Shown here: in pieces, positions 11,195-22,976 of the stretch | Layout: each line of letters begins with the position of its first letter | How positions within the stretch are numbered: the first letter of the stretch is position 1 | From: Cryptomeria japonica | Taxonomy: Eukaryota > Streptophyta > Pinopsida > Cupressales > Cupressaceae | Assembly: GCF_030272615.1 (NCBI RefSeq) | Contig: NC_081406.1 | Span: 165,583,521 to 165,647,520 of the forward strand | Direction: 5' to 3' | Length of the DNA stretch: 64,000 nt | Made by a program: the position numbers and the translations under genes | Notes under the pieces: model-generated | Database searches by the model: none | Told to the model about the DNA's origin: nothing | Seen by the model: only the letters and a program-made list of their open reading frames with translations

Positions 11195-12721
11195 TTATGC
11201 CATTAGTACACCCAATGCTGTATTTGTTGCTGAAATATAGAGTAAGAGTGGTCTACTTGGATTTGGTGGGATCAGAAATGGTGTATTCATGAGATAATCT
11301 TTAAGCATCTGGAATGCTTGCTGGCATCTGGTATCCCATTGAAAGTGGATTTTTTTGTGCAGCAAGTGTGTAAAGGGGTGACACTTATCTGTCAGTTGTG
11401 CAATGAATCTTCGGATGGATTGTAGTCGCCCTTGTAATGTCCTTAGCTGACTGATATTCTTGGGAGGTGGCATGTCCATGATTGCTTTGACCTTTGCTGG
11501 ATCGACCTCAATGCCTTTGCTTGAGACAATGTATCCTAGAAGCTTCCCTGAGGTTACTCCAAAGACATATTTCTTCGGGTTGAGTCGAACATGATATTGT
11601 TCTAGTCTGTCAAATATTTTCTCCAATATTTCTAGATGGCCTTCTCTTGTTACTGATTTTGCAAGTAAGTCATCAACATAATCTTCCATTATAGTATGCA
11701 TCATATCGTGAAACATGGTTGTCATTTCTCTTTGATAGGTCGGTACAACATTCTTTAGACTGAAAGGCATTACATTCCAACAATACGTTTCCCATGGACA
11801 TGTGAAGGTTGTCTTATGTTGATCCTCCGGTGCGATCTTTATCTGGTTGTACCCTGAAAAGCCATCCATGAGAGAGAGCATGGCATGTCCTGTTGTTACA
11901 TCCATGATTATGTTGATGTTTGGTAGGGGGAAGTCATCTTTAGGACATGCTTTGTTCAGATCTCTGAAGTCAGTACAGATACAGATGCCCCCATTTGGTT
12001 TTCCAATAGGTACAATATTGGATATCCAATCTGCATAATCAATTGGTCTAATAAAGCCAACATCTAGGAGTTTCTTGAGTTCTTCTTTGATGAGTACTGC
12101 AATCTGAGGGTGCATCTTGTGAAGCTTCTTCTTAAGAGGCTTAGCTCCTTTTGCTATGGTGAGGTGATGCATGACTAAATTAGGATCAAGACCAAGCATG
12201 TCTGCATATGACCATGCAAAATGAATGTGGTGCTTCTGAAAGAATTTGACAAACTTAGGTTGTTCCTTTGGAGTTAATAGAGATGCCACATTTATGTGGT
12301 GAGGAGTTTCAGGAGTCCCCATGTTGTATTCTTTTGTCTCTTCAATAAGGATTGTTGACCATTCCTGCTGTGTACTAGAAGGGAGAATATCAAACCTTTC
12401 ATCCTCAGGCACCTCAGAGAGGTTTTCACTGCTGGATACGCTCTTTCTTTTTACTTTTGTAGGATCAAATAGTTCCACAGTGAGGTTTTCACTGGAAGAT
12501 CCATGTTTTATTGTTATATTTTTGTAGCTAAAAGGTTTGGCATCTGCCCCAAAGTATGTTGTGCTATTAAGTTCTATGGTGAATCCATCTTTGTGATCCC
12601 CACTTGGTATGTTATCCCGTAGTTCCAAAAAGTCAATGATCACCTCATCATTTTGGAAGTGGTCAAGGAAGGGGGGATTAGGTTGGTTCCATTCGATGAG
12701 TTCAGGATGGATAATAGGCAT
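11195..12721 (-). pseudogene. Tat/Ogre reverse transcriptase
   Basis: This is the longest open frame in the window (508 codons). The N-terminal 130 residues are linker with acidic stretches. The polymerase starts near residue 160 with HIHFAWSYADMLGLDPNLVMH and continues with KKLHKMHPQIAVLIKEELKK, GFIRPIDYADWISNIVPI, ICTDFRDLNKACPKDDFPLP, the catalytic EDYVDDLLAKS near 11690, and LNPKKYVFGVTSGKLLGYIV. All core motifs are present. It ends in the thumb/connection (PNPSRPLLLYISATNTALGV), and the next codons continue as RNase H after a stop near 11195. The start given is simply the first in-frame methionine; the natural protein would be a polyprotein. Confidence 0.95.
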
Positions 12722-12865
12722 TACCTCATCGATTAGGTTAAGTTCGTTAGATGTGTCAGTGAGGGTTAAGACATTGTGGTGAAGGTCATTGATGGTATTC
12801 TCCCTATCAAAATCAGGCGTAGGATGGGACGTAGGGTTTGTGGAAGGTGTTTCCAGTTCAGGAAC

Positions 12866-13846
12866 TCAACAGGTCTTTATCTGTGCTTCTCTGTAAACAG
12901 GGATGTCTTTGTGAGGTGGAGGTAGTGATGTGTCTTCCTCATCTGAAGTATTAAGCTGGATGGAATCAAATTCCCAATCATGTGAGTCGGTCTCTAAGTC
13001 ACTTTCCAATAGCTGATTATTATGCCATACTGGGATATCCTTTGAGTTAAATACTACAGGTGTGATCGGTTGATGTACCTTTGTAGATGAAATGATCATT
13101 GTTGCAGGAAGAATTATGGGGATCAATGAATCTGATACAGGGAGTATTGGTAGTGTTAAATCTGTTGCTTCTACTAGAATTGCCAGTGTTGTCGATACTC
13201 CTAGGAATTCTGATATAGTTGCTGCTGCTATGGGTGCTATTGATGTTATTGTTGTTGTTGATGGGGTTGTTGGTTTGATTGGTGGGATTACTAGTGCTGC
13301 GGATGGTTTTGCTAGGATTTTTAGCCTCAATGGGGCAGTTTCTATGGTTTTTGATGTTGCTTTTATAATCAAAGGTGGCCTCTTTGTAGTAGGTTGATAT
13401 AGAGGTTTGTTGGGTTTCCCTTTAAATCTGAGCTTAGGAAGGATCTCCTTTTGAAATCCTAAGCGTGTGTTATCTTTGGGCTTTAATTCTGGCTACAACG
13501 GTTCATGTCTTCCTTGCTTGCAAGGTCCCAACACACTCTGACCATCATAGCCCATTCTTTGCCTAATGAGAAGGCCTTTTCCATATTGATCTGTGGGAAG
13601 CTTAGCTTGTGGGATGTTGGTAGTGATAGGGTCTTTATAGATCTATTATGCTAATTCCTCATCTCTGGTCTCTTCTTCTTGACTCTTTCCAAGGATAAAA
13701 GGCGTCAAAGGGCATGCCGGTTCGACAAGTGGTGCTTGTAGTAACCTTTGTGGTTTACCATGAGTTCTAGGGGAAGTAGGTATTTTTCCAACACAAAAGA
13801 GTTGGCTGAGATTGTACTCCCGAGGACCTTCCTCTTCTATTTTCAT
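12866..13846 (-). pseudogene. Tat/Ogre pol linker, low complexity
   Basis: This is the region between protease and reverse transcriptase. At 13372-13090 it is a low-complexity run rich in I, A, T, P and S (codons gct/gtt/att on the other strand). At 12900-13010 there is an acidic patch with SHDWEFDSIQLNTSDEED. No enzyme motif is seen. Tat/Ogre elements usually have a long weakly conserved stretch at this place, which fits. Stops and frame changes occur at 13620-13640 and 13840-13900. Confidence 0.6.
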
Positions 13847-14068
13847 CTTTAGCTTCTCTTTCTTGGGTATAGTGATGTTTGAACTGGAAAGAGAGGTAGG
13901 ACTTACATAGGATGTGGATGGGATAGCTTCTCTGTTGTTGGGAACAGTAATCTTTGGCTAATGGTTGATATTGTTACAATATGCAAATGGATTTGTATCA
14001 CCTAGGATTGTGATTTCTACACCATTATATGGGAACTTGATACACTGGTGATAGGTGGATGGAATGAC

Positions 14069-14810
14069 TTACATGGCATGTATCCAAGGTCTTCCTAACA
14101 ACAAATTGTATGATAGAGAAAGGTCTAGAACTTGACATATGATGTGTTTCACTACTGGTCGAATTGGTAGTACAACTGCTCCTTTGGATGAATGCTCTGC
14201 ATCATCATAGGCTTTGATTGTTATCTTTTTGTGGGGATCCACTGATTCAATTGCATATCCCAAAGCTGTGACCAATTGTAGTGTACAGATATTTAGGCCT
14301 ACTCCATTATCAATCAAGACTCACTTGATCCTATGTTGGTTGATAAACCCTTCAATATGGAGTGAGGCATTATGAGGTTGCTGGAAGGATGTATTGTCAC
14401 TTTCAGAGAAAGTGAGACAAGGTGATGACCTTAGGTTGCCAACCATAGCTTGGAATTGATCTGTATTTAGGTTTGCAGGGACTGATGCCTCTTGGAGAGC
14501 TTAATCCAATATTGTTTTATGAGATGAGGATAGGCGCAATAACTCTAAGATAGATATTAGTGCGGGTGTTTTGTCTAATTGGTCCACAAAGTTACACTTC
14601 TTTGGGATAGATGTTGTGCTTTATGGAGCTTCTTTTAAGGTGATATTGCCACAATGTGTAACAACATTATAGGTGGAGGTGGTATTTTTTATGGTAATAG
14701 TTGCAATTTCTTCACTGGCAACATATAGGTGATTCACAGTGTAATTATAGGCAGCGCGCGTATAATCAATGGTATCTGTGCTTCGCCCTGAAGTGGAAGG
14801 ACCCCTTTGA
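14069..14810 (-). pseudogene. Tat/Ogre aspartic protease
   Basis: The active-site block VLIDNGVGLNICTLQL (near 14270-14325) corresponds to the family form VLIDGGSALNICP; the aspartate is kept. Further on come KAYDDAEHSSKGAVVLPI and SYNLLLGRPWIHAM, the typical C-terminal block of plant gypsy proteases. The upstream part (14400-14800) is a connector with in-frame stops. It lies between the gag knuckle and the pol linker, as expected. Confidence 0.88.
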
Positions 14811-14811
14811 T

Positions 14812-16362
14812 CTAGGGAAGTGGATTTTTAAACATGAGATGATTATTGTTTGTTGATTTTGGGTCATGTCCTTCGATTTCGATCTCACCTTGATCAATAA
14901 GATCCTGAATAAGATCCTTCAATCTGTGACAATTGCTTGTCTTATGCCCTTTCCCTTGATGGAAATCACAATGTTCAGTATCCCTCCACCATGATGGTTT
15001 GACTTGAGGTTCGTAATTTGATGTTTTGGGTAAGGTCACCATATTTTGAGAAACCAACTGACGTAACACTGTTTCAATGGGTTCCCCTAAGGGAGTGTAT
15101 GTTCATTTTGGTTTAAAATTTTGTTGACATTGTCTGGGTTCCTCTCGAGGGATATTGCATCCTTGATTTGGAGGAGCAACTGTGTTATTCCTGGGTGGGG
15201 GGTTCTCTCTTGCAAATCGGACCATAGGTTGTGCACTTTTGATAGTTCTTGCATCCACAACCCCGTCATTGACGACGTTTTTGTTTTTGTTCCAAAAGTT
15301 AGGCTTGTCACTATTGAAGCACGAGCAAGGGCCATCCTTCGACTCATTATATATCTTGATAAGCCCTTTTTTGATGAGAGCTCACTCAGATTTTAAACCT
15401 TTGGTGATCATGTCATTGAAAGAGTCTATGTCTTTTATGTCTAGGTGAAATTCCATTTTGTCATTTAAGTTAGAAATAAATATTTCCACTAGTTCTTGTT
15501 CAGATAACTAAAGAGAATGTCTGTTAGACATTTGATGCCATCGTTGCAGAAAGACTGAAAATAGCTCACCTGGTTTTTGTTTAGTGTTACCGAGATCAGC
15601 CATTGTGATATCACGTTCAATGTTGTGTTAGTAGTGTGCCAGGAATTTCTGTACTAGTTCTTCGAAGGTCCTAATGCCACCTGGTAGTCGGGAAAACCAT
15701 GATGTTGTTGTTCCTCCCAAACTTTGGGGAAAAAGTCACATTAGGTATGTGTCCTCGTATGCCACTTCAAAGCAAGCTGAATAGAATTCTCTAACATGAT
15801 CACGAGGATCTCCTTTTCCTCTATACTTTTCAAACTTGGGTGTTTCAAACCCTCCCGAAAAAGGTGGCACATGTAGATTCCTATCAAAGGGATAGGGAAA
15901 AATGTCATTATGTGAAAACTGATTAGTTCTCACTCCACTATGAAGTTGTTGGGCGAGATTCTCAACTTGTTACCTCAACATGTCTATTTCATTTGGAGGA
16001 GGAGGAGGTGGGGGATTACCTTGATGAAGGTTGTATCTGATGTGATCTTGACCTCTTTCATCCTCATTGCAACTTTGGCATTCTGATGCCTGCCTTAGTT
16101 GTGCAACATCAAAGTCAGGGGGTAGTTTGGCTCCTTTTTGAGCAAGCCTTAAAAAGTGAGCATCAACATTACTCCTGAGTATTTCATCAAACAGTCGATT
16201 AAAGAGAGGTTTGTGTTGTGCCCTTTCTATTTCCGCAGGAGTAGGAGTACTTGGGTTTTTGTCATTTGCATTTCCTCCAAGGGCTTCTTGGAATTCATTG
16301 ATATTTTCCTCTTCTTCTTCCTCAATTTCTTGTTGTCTAGACTGCGATCTGGTATGAGCCAT
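14812..16362 (-). pseudogene. Tat/Ogre gag polyprotein
   Basis: I take the ATG at 16362 (MAHTRSQSRQQE) as the start because an acidic gag-like N terminus follows (EIEEEEEENINEF). A proline run near 15990 and the motif FPYPFDRN come next. The capsid part (15930-15450) has SGGFETPKFEKYRGKGDPRD, WFSRLPGG and TFEELVQKFL, typical of retrotransposon gag. The knuckle region at 14960-14930 reads CDFHQGKGHKTSNC followed by LKDLIQDLIDQG, the form usual in Tat/Ogre gag. Stops at about 15970, 15735, 15620, 15510 and 15380 interrupt the frame. Confidence 0.9.
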
Positions 16363-16479
16363 TTTGTTTATAAGTTTTTGTTGAAGTTTGATGAAAATGA
16401 TGATGAGTTGGTGATGGAATGAGAGATTTATGTTTGGTGGAGTGTTTTGCATATGGATCTCTAACACTTAAGGTAGATG

Positions 16480-18450
16480 TTACCAAAATCTTTCTAAGAA
16501 TTGCTTGGTGTGTTTGTTTGACAATGTTTGATATGATAAGGTGTAGAGAGATCTGAGATGTGTTACAGACCAAGCTACCTAGTAATAAGAGGATGCACTC
16601 ATACACTAGTTTTAACCTGCATAGAAATGTCTCTTAGGATGAGTGTATCCTAGATGTAGAGACACTCTAAAAAGTGATATGTTTTGTGTTTGATTCAAGA
16701 AATTACTAAAAGGAACTTTGGACAAGACCTCCTTATGTTTTGAGAGTTGAAACGGGTTGAGGTGTGTGAAGGTGAGAATGGATGAAATGTTAACTTCAAT
16801 AAAAACTCCGTGTTACATATGGAACAAATTCTACCTCTTCTCTTTCGAGAGTTGGTGGTTCTTCCCGAGCTATGTTATAGGTGAAGCAAATGTCTGGAAA
16901 GAAGTCAGGATTGATTTTGCCTCCTTTGTTTTTATGATAGCTCAAAGCTCTATATTGAGTAAAGGCTTTGCAGTTTAAAGACTCTTGATCAAATTCGTTA
17001 GATTTTCCTTGAAGGTATAGATGCATGTGATGTAAGAAATGTGAGACAAAGATTTGTGTATTGAGATAGAAGAATCTCCTTCTTTTGATGAGAGATTTTG
17101 AGCTTAATGGTCTCCTCTTTAAATTGACTTGTTGATGAATATTCTTCTTTCTCAAAATGTGAAGAATGGTCATATAGTTTGATACCTTGTTTTTTTGCCC
17201 CTTTTGTTTTTTATCTTTGTTTGGTATTTGAAACTATTTTTGTGTTGGATGGATACTTGTTTTGGAATTGATGTTTGATTTTTCTTTGACAAGAAAACAA
17301 AGCAAGCACATAAACACAAGAATGTTGCCTCAAAAGGCACAAATAAGTGTGGGTCTAGATCAACCCAATCTTTGAACTTTTATAAACCTTTCCTTCAAAT
17401 GTATTTTAAGTGTTTTTCCAAAGCCTGAAGTTAGCTCAATTTGCACTAGTCTAACACAAAGTGAAGTCACTTCAAATACTCTTTATCCCTAAGGTCAAAT
17501 GGCCAGTTGCGATAATTTCAACCCACATCTTGATATTTCTTCAACTTTGGTACTACATACCTTATGAATCCTGTCGTGGCAGGTAAGGATGTGATATGCT
17601 AAGTCTTGCATGAGCATAACAAATAGATGATCCCTATGATGGGGGAGTCACCACTTTTATCAAGCAACAAGTAGCCTTTCAAAAAGCTATGTTTCTACTC
17701 AAGGAAATATGTATGGTGAGTATCTTGGGAGCAAAACCATCTATGCTCTTGCACTGAATTTATCACAAATATCCTCAATCAATAGAATAGGTGGGCTACT
17801 ACTTTAAAGGTGTTTAATAATTTTTAATGTTTTTGGACATAAGTTCATTCTTCAGTGACTCACTTAAGAGCCTTGTAACCTGTGGTGGGGCCCATTTGTC
17901 CTTTCGACAAGTTACACTGTAGGAACAGCTATACCCAAGGCTACAACTTTCGCTCACACCTAATTTCTATAGCAACTTAAAGGATTTACTGCGCAAGGTC
18001 ATTCCTAAGAGTGATGTGTCTCTTGGAAGGCCTCTCTTAAAAAGATAAAATTTGAGTGTTACTAACACTTTCCTCTTGCACCTAGGACCACGAAAGCCAA
18101 GGGAGAGGATAGTGTGTGTTAGAAGTAGGACCACTCGACAAACTCTTTTGCACAAGTGTGCCAAAACACAAAATACACTTGTTCTTTTTAACTTGTCATT
18201 GCAATGATGATCTATCTATTTGGAGATCTTGCTCCAACATCCATGGTGTTCTTTTTAACTTCAAAGGCTATATGTTGAGTACACTAGGAATTTGAAATCC
18301 TGGTCAACTGAAATTGAAACACGTATGCATGAAGTAAATTGTTGTGTAAAATGAGACAAGTTGATTGTTCTTTTTACTTGGACAAAAAATGAAGTTTTGA
18401 TTGTGAATTTCCTTAAGTTTGATGCAAGAAATGAGATTTGTTTGTTTTGT
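16480..18450. other. Noncoding leader of the Tat/Ogre element, proximal part
   Basis: Between gag and the primer site lies about 2.7 kb without recognisable protein. Short frames (16757-16978 plus, 16796-17173 minus, 17967-18164 minus) have no similarity I know. Long leaders are usual in Ogre-type elements, where the leader may be spliced or translated as a separate short frame; I see no firm evidence of either. Confidence 0.55.
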
Positions 18451-18455
18451 TTTAA

Positions 18456-18700
18456 GCACCAGATATAAGTGAATCCTAACTTGCAATGAAAGCAAATTTG
18501 TTTGTGAGTTTTTAGAGCACCAAATATAAGTGAATCCTTACTTGCAGTGAAAGCAAATTTGTGTGTGAGTTTTAGAGCACCAAAAATGAAGTGCTTTTGC
18601 AGTTGATTTTTAAGCACCAAATGAAAATTTTCAAGTTGCCTATCTTGCATAAAAAACAAAATTTGTTTGTAAGTTTTAAAGCACCAAATGAAAATTTTGA
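18456..18700 (-). repeat. Degenerate ~60-bp tandem repeats in the Tat/Ogre leader
   Basis: The anchor gcacca recurs at 18456, 18517, 18577, 18614 and 18681. The first three units (spaced 61 and 60) share ataagtgaatcc followed by ttgca-tgaaagcaaatttg. Later units share caccaaatgaaaatttt. The repeats explain the apparent open frame at 18261-18713. Confidence 0.8.
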
Positions 18701-18861
18701 TCTTAAGCAACAAAAAGGGTTAGTTTAAAACCTACACACGAAACTAAAAGTTAGTAAAAATTGAATATATGGTGGGCTTCCACAAGCCTAAGAAAAATAA
18801 ATTTATCGGTTACAAGACCTTTTTTACAACGTTTTATTACAATAGCTCTACTCTGTGTGAA

Positions 18862-19090
18862 AACAAAAGCACTACTTAACACAAATGCGCGAAAGTATGG
18901 ACAAAAGTGCTAAAGCGGGATATTTATACAGAAGGACAAGTGAACTAATACAGAAACAAAAGTGCTAATAAAGAGACAAAAGTGCTAGACTATAGACAGA
19001 AGCGTTAAACTTTGGACAATAGCGCTATTTTAGAAACAAAAGCACTAAAATACTAAATAACAATAGCACTAAAGCATGAACAAAAGCGTC
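18862..19090 (-). repeat. About 11 degenerate ~20-bp repeats next to the primer site
   Basis: Variants of gaacaaaagcgctaaa occur about every 19-25 bases (for example acaaaagtgctaaag, acaaaagtgctaata, acaaaagtgctagac, acaatagcgctattt, acaaaagcactaaaa, acaaaagcgtcgaag). They end about 100 bases from the LTR, where packaging or dimerisation signals sit in retroelements. Function is not shown. Confidence 0.75.
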
Positions 19091-19164
19091 GAAGTGCAAC
19101 CTGTGTGTCAAGCAAAACAGTCAAACAAGTTAGTTGTCTAAAAAAAAGAAAAAGGTGGTTGTTG

Positions 19165-19186
19165 GATTCACGTTGGGTTCACTAAA
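19165..19186 (-). promoter_or_regulatory. Putative primer binding site of the Tat/Ogre element
   Basis: After the LTR end (GAGCATCA) the minus strand reads TTTAGTGAACCCAACGTGAA. The segment TAGTGAACCC may descend from a TGGTGAACCC-like primer site. I cannot assign the tRNA. Confidence 0.4.
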
Positions 19187-20647
19187 TGATGCTCTGCAAA
19201 ATGCAAAGGTTAGTCATGATAACAAAACAACACAAACAACAAGAAAAGCCAATTTGTTAGTGTTAGAAATCATAAGCAAAACACTTTCCTAAACAAGCAT
19301 ATCAAGAAAGACACTACGAAATAGATAAAAAGCATAGTAAATCTACAAAATGTAACCAAACATCTCCATATGCTCTCTACCATGTTGGTAGGTTCTCATT
19401 CCTTGTTCCTCTCCACTCCAAGTTCCAAATTAGTGTAGCTCTTAGCAGCTTTTTGCACTATGGATGTCTTATGCAGATTCAAGATTTGAAAAATGATTAC
19501 TCTAAATGTTATGCAAGTGTGAACAGAAGCTAAAATAAGAGATTGTCTAATTAGCTAGTGTTGATTTTAAACTAAAAAGAGTGAATATGATGGATTTATG
19601 CTAAATGCTCTCTAAAAATGACTATAATGTAAATGCATACAAGTTTTCAGGATCTAGATTATGAAGAAATGGGCTCTATTTATAGGAAAATGGAGCAATG
19701 GATGGTTGAGATTGAGTAATCTCAACAAGGGCCAGGATTGAATGACATTCAATCCATGAGGGCTTTCAACCCAATCCCAAGATGACAAGTGTCAACAAGA
19801 GATGGGTTGAGGGGAGAGGGAAGAAGCATTAAATGCTTGACATGACCTGAGAGTTAACTTGGGAGTTAAGGTTAAGGTTGGGTTGAGTGAATAAATTCAT
19901 TATCCAAAGAATAATGCTTTTATCCAATGGACAAACTCTTGTGCAAAGGTTAAAGGGATAACCATGGTCAAAGCAATAAATGCTTGAGGAGACACATGGG
20001 TTACATGAGGGTTGAGTTTAGGGGTCAAAGTCCCTAACCATGGGTGCAAGTGGAATTAACCATAAATGGTTATGTAAGAGCCATTAATGGTCATGTAAGA
20101 GCCATTAGTGGTTTGGAAGACTTTAGAGGGTTGGCTTGTTGAACACATAAAGCATTAAATGCTTTTCAAAGACTTTGAAGGCTTTGAGAAGTGACTCGAA
20201 GTTGCTTAGGAATGTGACAATAATTAGGGGATGGATTAGGCTAATTAGGAAGGGGTAGAAGAATCTAGAAGGGGATTAGGATTGCAAGTGGGTTTGGTGG
20301 GTGAGGGAAAAATAGGATTTTTATTAAAATAAAATTCATTTATTTCAACAAATAGGTGCAAGTTGCATTTTTAGGAGAATGCAAGTGGGGGGGGATTTAA
20401 TGATTTAAATTAATGTTTTAATTTATTTATTTAAAAGAGGAAAGGGGATTAAATTGAATAAATAGGATTTATTCATTTAATTGATTGTGAATTTGGTTTA
20501 ATGAATTAATTATTATAAATTGAATAATTTATTTAATTAATAGGAGAATGTTTGAAGATGAATTAATTAAATATTCATTAGTGGGTTTTTAATCAAATAA
20601 ATAGCAAATATTCATTTAATTAAAATGGACAAATTTATGTGACTACA
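19187..20647 (-). repeat. 5' LTR of the Tat/Ogre element (1461 bp)
   Basis: Direct repeat of 5596-7073 with TG...CA ends. A TATA box lies at 19685-19676 on the minus strand. Compared with the 3' LTR it has scattered substitutions and a deletion of about 20 bases near 20575 (aattaactgatggctag region lost). Confidence 0.95.
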
Positions 20648-21856
20648 ACAACATAACACATAACACCAAGATTTTGACGTTGAAAACCCAGTTAAGGGAA
20701 AAACCACGGCGGGACCCTAACCATAATGAAATGATACTCTGTAGTAGTATGTGAAATAATTACAATAGGGAATGCACATGCATTCAAGCTCACTGTTTAG
20801 AGCTCACTACTCAAAAGAGATATACCCGGAAGGCTACAACCCTTAGGGAAGGTTCACTACATTACAAGTAAGTCTCACTAACTTACAAAATGAGTGGGCA
20901 ACAATGCAGATTACATGAACTAAAGAAATCACATCTCCAAAATGCCTGATTACAGCTCTGGTTAAGCACAACAGTCTGCAACACCTCAAACTCTACTCAA
21001 ACTCAACACCAAAAGATATAATCGATGTACCTCGCACAAACAATTTCTCTGATAATGTAGACACACCACCGATACATGAAATTCATGAATAATCCATCTA
21101 TATATACCGATCATGAAAGATCATCAACCTTAGGATAAGGTCAGCTGAACCAAAAGACCAAATAATAATAATCTCAACACTTGATACAAATAGCAACCAC
21201 CAGATCAATATTATGAAATGAATGGCATAACATGGACCCAAATAAAATTTTCAAACATGCTAAACCATCAAAAATATCTCCAAGATCAACCGCAACACGT
21301 TACACCATAAAATAGGTCGCATATAGCATGAATAGGATCACCGATTATCAAAACCATATGCAAGGACCAATATAGATCATCAAACCAAATAGGACATGAT
21401 TGAGAAACACCGACAAACACGTTAGAAACAACCACAATAGTTACACCAACACCACTTATCAAATCTTTATCGATCAACATCATAAACTTAAGAAAATATA
21501 AACAACAGCAACTACCACGAGGAAAGATAACTTGCATGGATCCAAATCATGAACCATCTGACATGAAGATACTCATGAATGCCTTGAACAATATCCCAAA
21601 ACCACATAACAAGAACTGATCATTCCAGAATATACTGGAGGAAATACTGAACTCTGTAAAGTACTGATTAGAATAACAAAACCACCAACCGGATCATGAA
21701 ACATAATCAACCAAACATTCGGTTCACTGAAACCAATCAAGAATGATATAAGACCACCATAAATACTCCAATACAGAATCACCAACATAAGAAATCGATC
21801 TACAGTCACCAAATCACCAAGCACATAGGAATATGTTGACATCAATGACAACAACA
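20648..21856 (-). repeat. Copia-A 5' LTR, main part
   Basis: This is the continuation of the LTR broken at 5595. It contains the block attttgacgttgaaaacccagttaaggg then aaaaaccacgg, shared by the copia-type LTRs here (compare 32600, 46615, 43485). Its start on the coding strand is TGTTGTTGTCATTGATGTC at 21856. No genes; the minus-strand frames at 21286-21857 lie in LTR sequence. Confidence 0.8.
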
Positions 21857-22976
21857 TATCCCAGCAGCAACATTATACAACAACCATCACATAAGAATCA
21901 ACCATCAAAACAAGAACATTAGTTTTATGTGGAAAACTTAAATAGGGAAAAACCATGGTGAGGATCAAACTCACGATATGAATAACAATGATTATAATAT
22001 TTTAATCTTATTGCCAAGGAGCACCAATACCTGAAAGACATGCAAAAATAAGGCACACAACCTTAGGTAAGATACTAAAATAGTTGCTCAATAAAAGATC
22101 ACTTCTTTCCAAACTATTGTCAAAGGACTCATTGTAAGTCAGCAATGAATGAAAAATCTAAATTGAAACTGAGAAGGATTCTCCTGAACATGAAATTTTC
22201 TTTGAACAACTGGATCAAATGACCAACATCATGGCAATAATTTATGATAATATTCACTCTCATAAAACATTGTCTTGCAGAATATAACCTTCAAATCTCT
22301 TCCCAACTGACTTTCGCATAACCACAAGCTCAAATTTTCTTGCAAACCATTCACATATAATTCTCACACAATCCACTTCACATCACTCTAAAATTCATCC
22401 ATTTGCATATCTTAAATATGAGATGCAACATTGAAAACCTAATTAAGGGTCAACCAAATCAGAATAAGCAATATTACACCAAATAAGCCACTCGAACCTA
22501 AAATACTCAAATCAGTCCACTCCAGGAGAAAGAGGGAACCAAAAAATATTGCAATACATCCTTCCATGATTTACCCAACAATCTAATTATTCTACCACAT
22601 TCTCTAAAGATGTTACCTAACGTAGCATGTACAAATGACAACCAATCAACCACATAACCTCTTCCAATGCAAAATACTCAAAGTGGATCTCCACACACCA
22701 TGGTGAGACCCAAAATAACATCTCAACAACTTCCAACACATATCTGAAGCAAAAGTATATGATCCACTAAACTGCAACATAATCAACAACATATTCAGAG
22801 GGAACCAAAATCTTTTCCAAATGGTCTTGAATACAAGATGACACAACCAACACCAGAAACAATAATTGTAACACAAAGCACAATCTTGAAATAACCAAGA
22901 CCATATCTAGACCAACATCCATCTAGATAACTAGGTTTGACATAAATGACAACCATACAAGCTCATGCTTCCAACA
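21857..22976 (-). repeat. Older copia-type LTR fragment
   Basis: It contains the same family landmarks: tatgtggaaaact, then agggaaaaaccatggtgag near 21935-21965, and gccaaggagcaccaatacctg. The right end reads cttccaacaatctccaac, that is GGAGAT then TGTTGGAAG on the minus strand, a polypurine tract followed by an LTR start. Copia-A interrupts it on the left, so it is older than Copia-A. It differs clearly in sequence from the Copia-A LTR. Confidence 0.65.

Larger units (their letters stand above)
5596..20647 (-). mobile_element. Tat/Ogre-type Ty3/gypsy retrotransposon, complete but decayed (15,052 bp)
   Basis: Two direct LTRs (5596-7073 and 19187-20647), each TG...CA, bound the element. Flanking target sites are acaat (5591-5595) and acaac (20648-20652), one mismatch. 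Minus-strand order is LTR, long leader (19186 to about 16.4 kb), gag, protease, linker, reverse transcriptase, RNase H, a second RNase H, integrase and a 2.1-kb noncoding tail. Reverse transcriptase before integrase defines gypsy; the extra RNase H, the long leader, the wide protease-RT linker and the size are marks of the Tat/Ogre lineage. Over the first ~370 aligned LTR bases I counted about 14 differences by eye, so it is not recent. Confidence 0.93.
1..21856 (-). mobile_element. Copia-A: Ty1/copia retrotransposon, interrupted by a solo LTR and a Tat/Ogre element
   Basis: Minus-strand order is 5' LTR (21856 to 20648, then 5595 to 5471), primer site (5470-5457), gag, protease, integrase, reverse transcriptase, RNase H and polypurine tract. 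That order (integrase before reverse transcriptase) defines Ty1/copia. The 5' LTR starts TGTTG and ends GCTAACA; its last 125 bases are cut off from the rest by a 15-kb gypsy element inserted between 5595 and 20648. The primer site (TGGTAACGAAGC) is a degenerate match to the initiator-methionine tRNA type (TGGTATCAGAGC). The coding region has many stops and frameshifts, so the element is dead. The right flank is another LTR fragment, so Copia-A itself landed in older repeat DNA. Confidence 0.85.

Noticed and set aside
13092-13397. A plus-strand Gly/Val/Ile-rich frame
   Set aside because: It is the shadow of the low-complexity pol linker on the minus strand.
18261-18713. A 150-codon minus-strand frame
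   Set aside because: It is produced by the ~60-bp tandem repeats in the Tat/Ogre leader.
21286-22876. Minus-strand frames rich in C, W and L
   Set aside because: They lie in copia-type LTR sequence and match no family.
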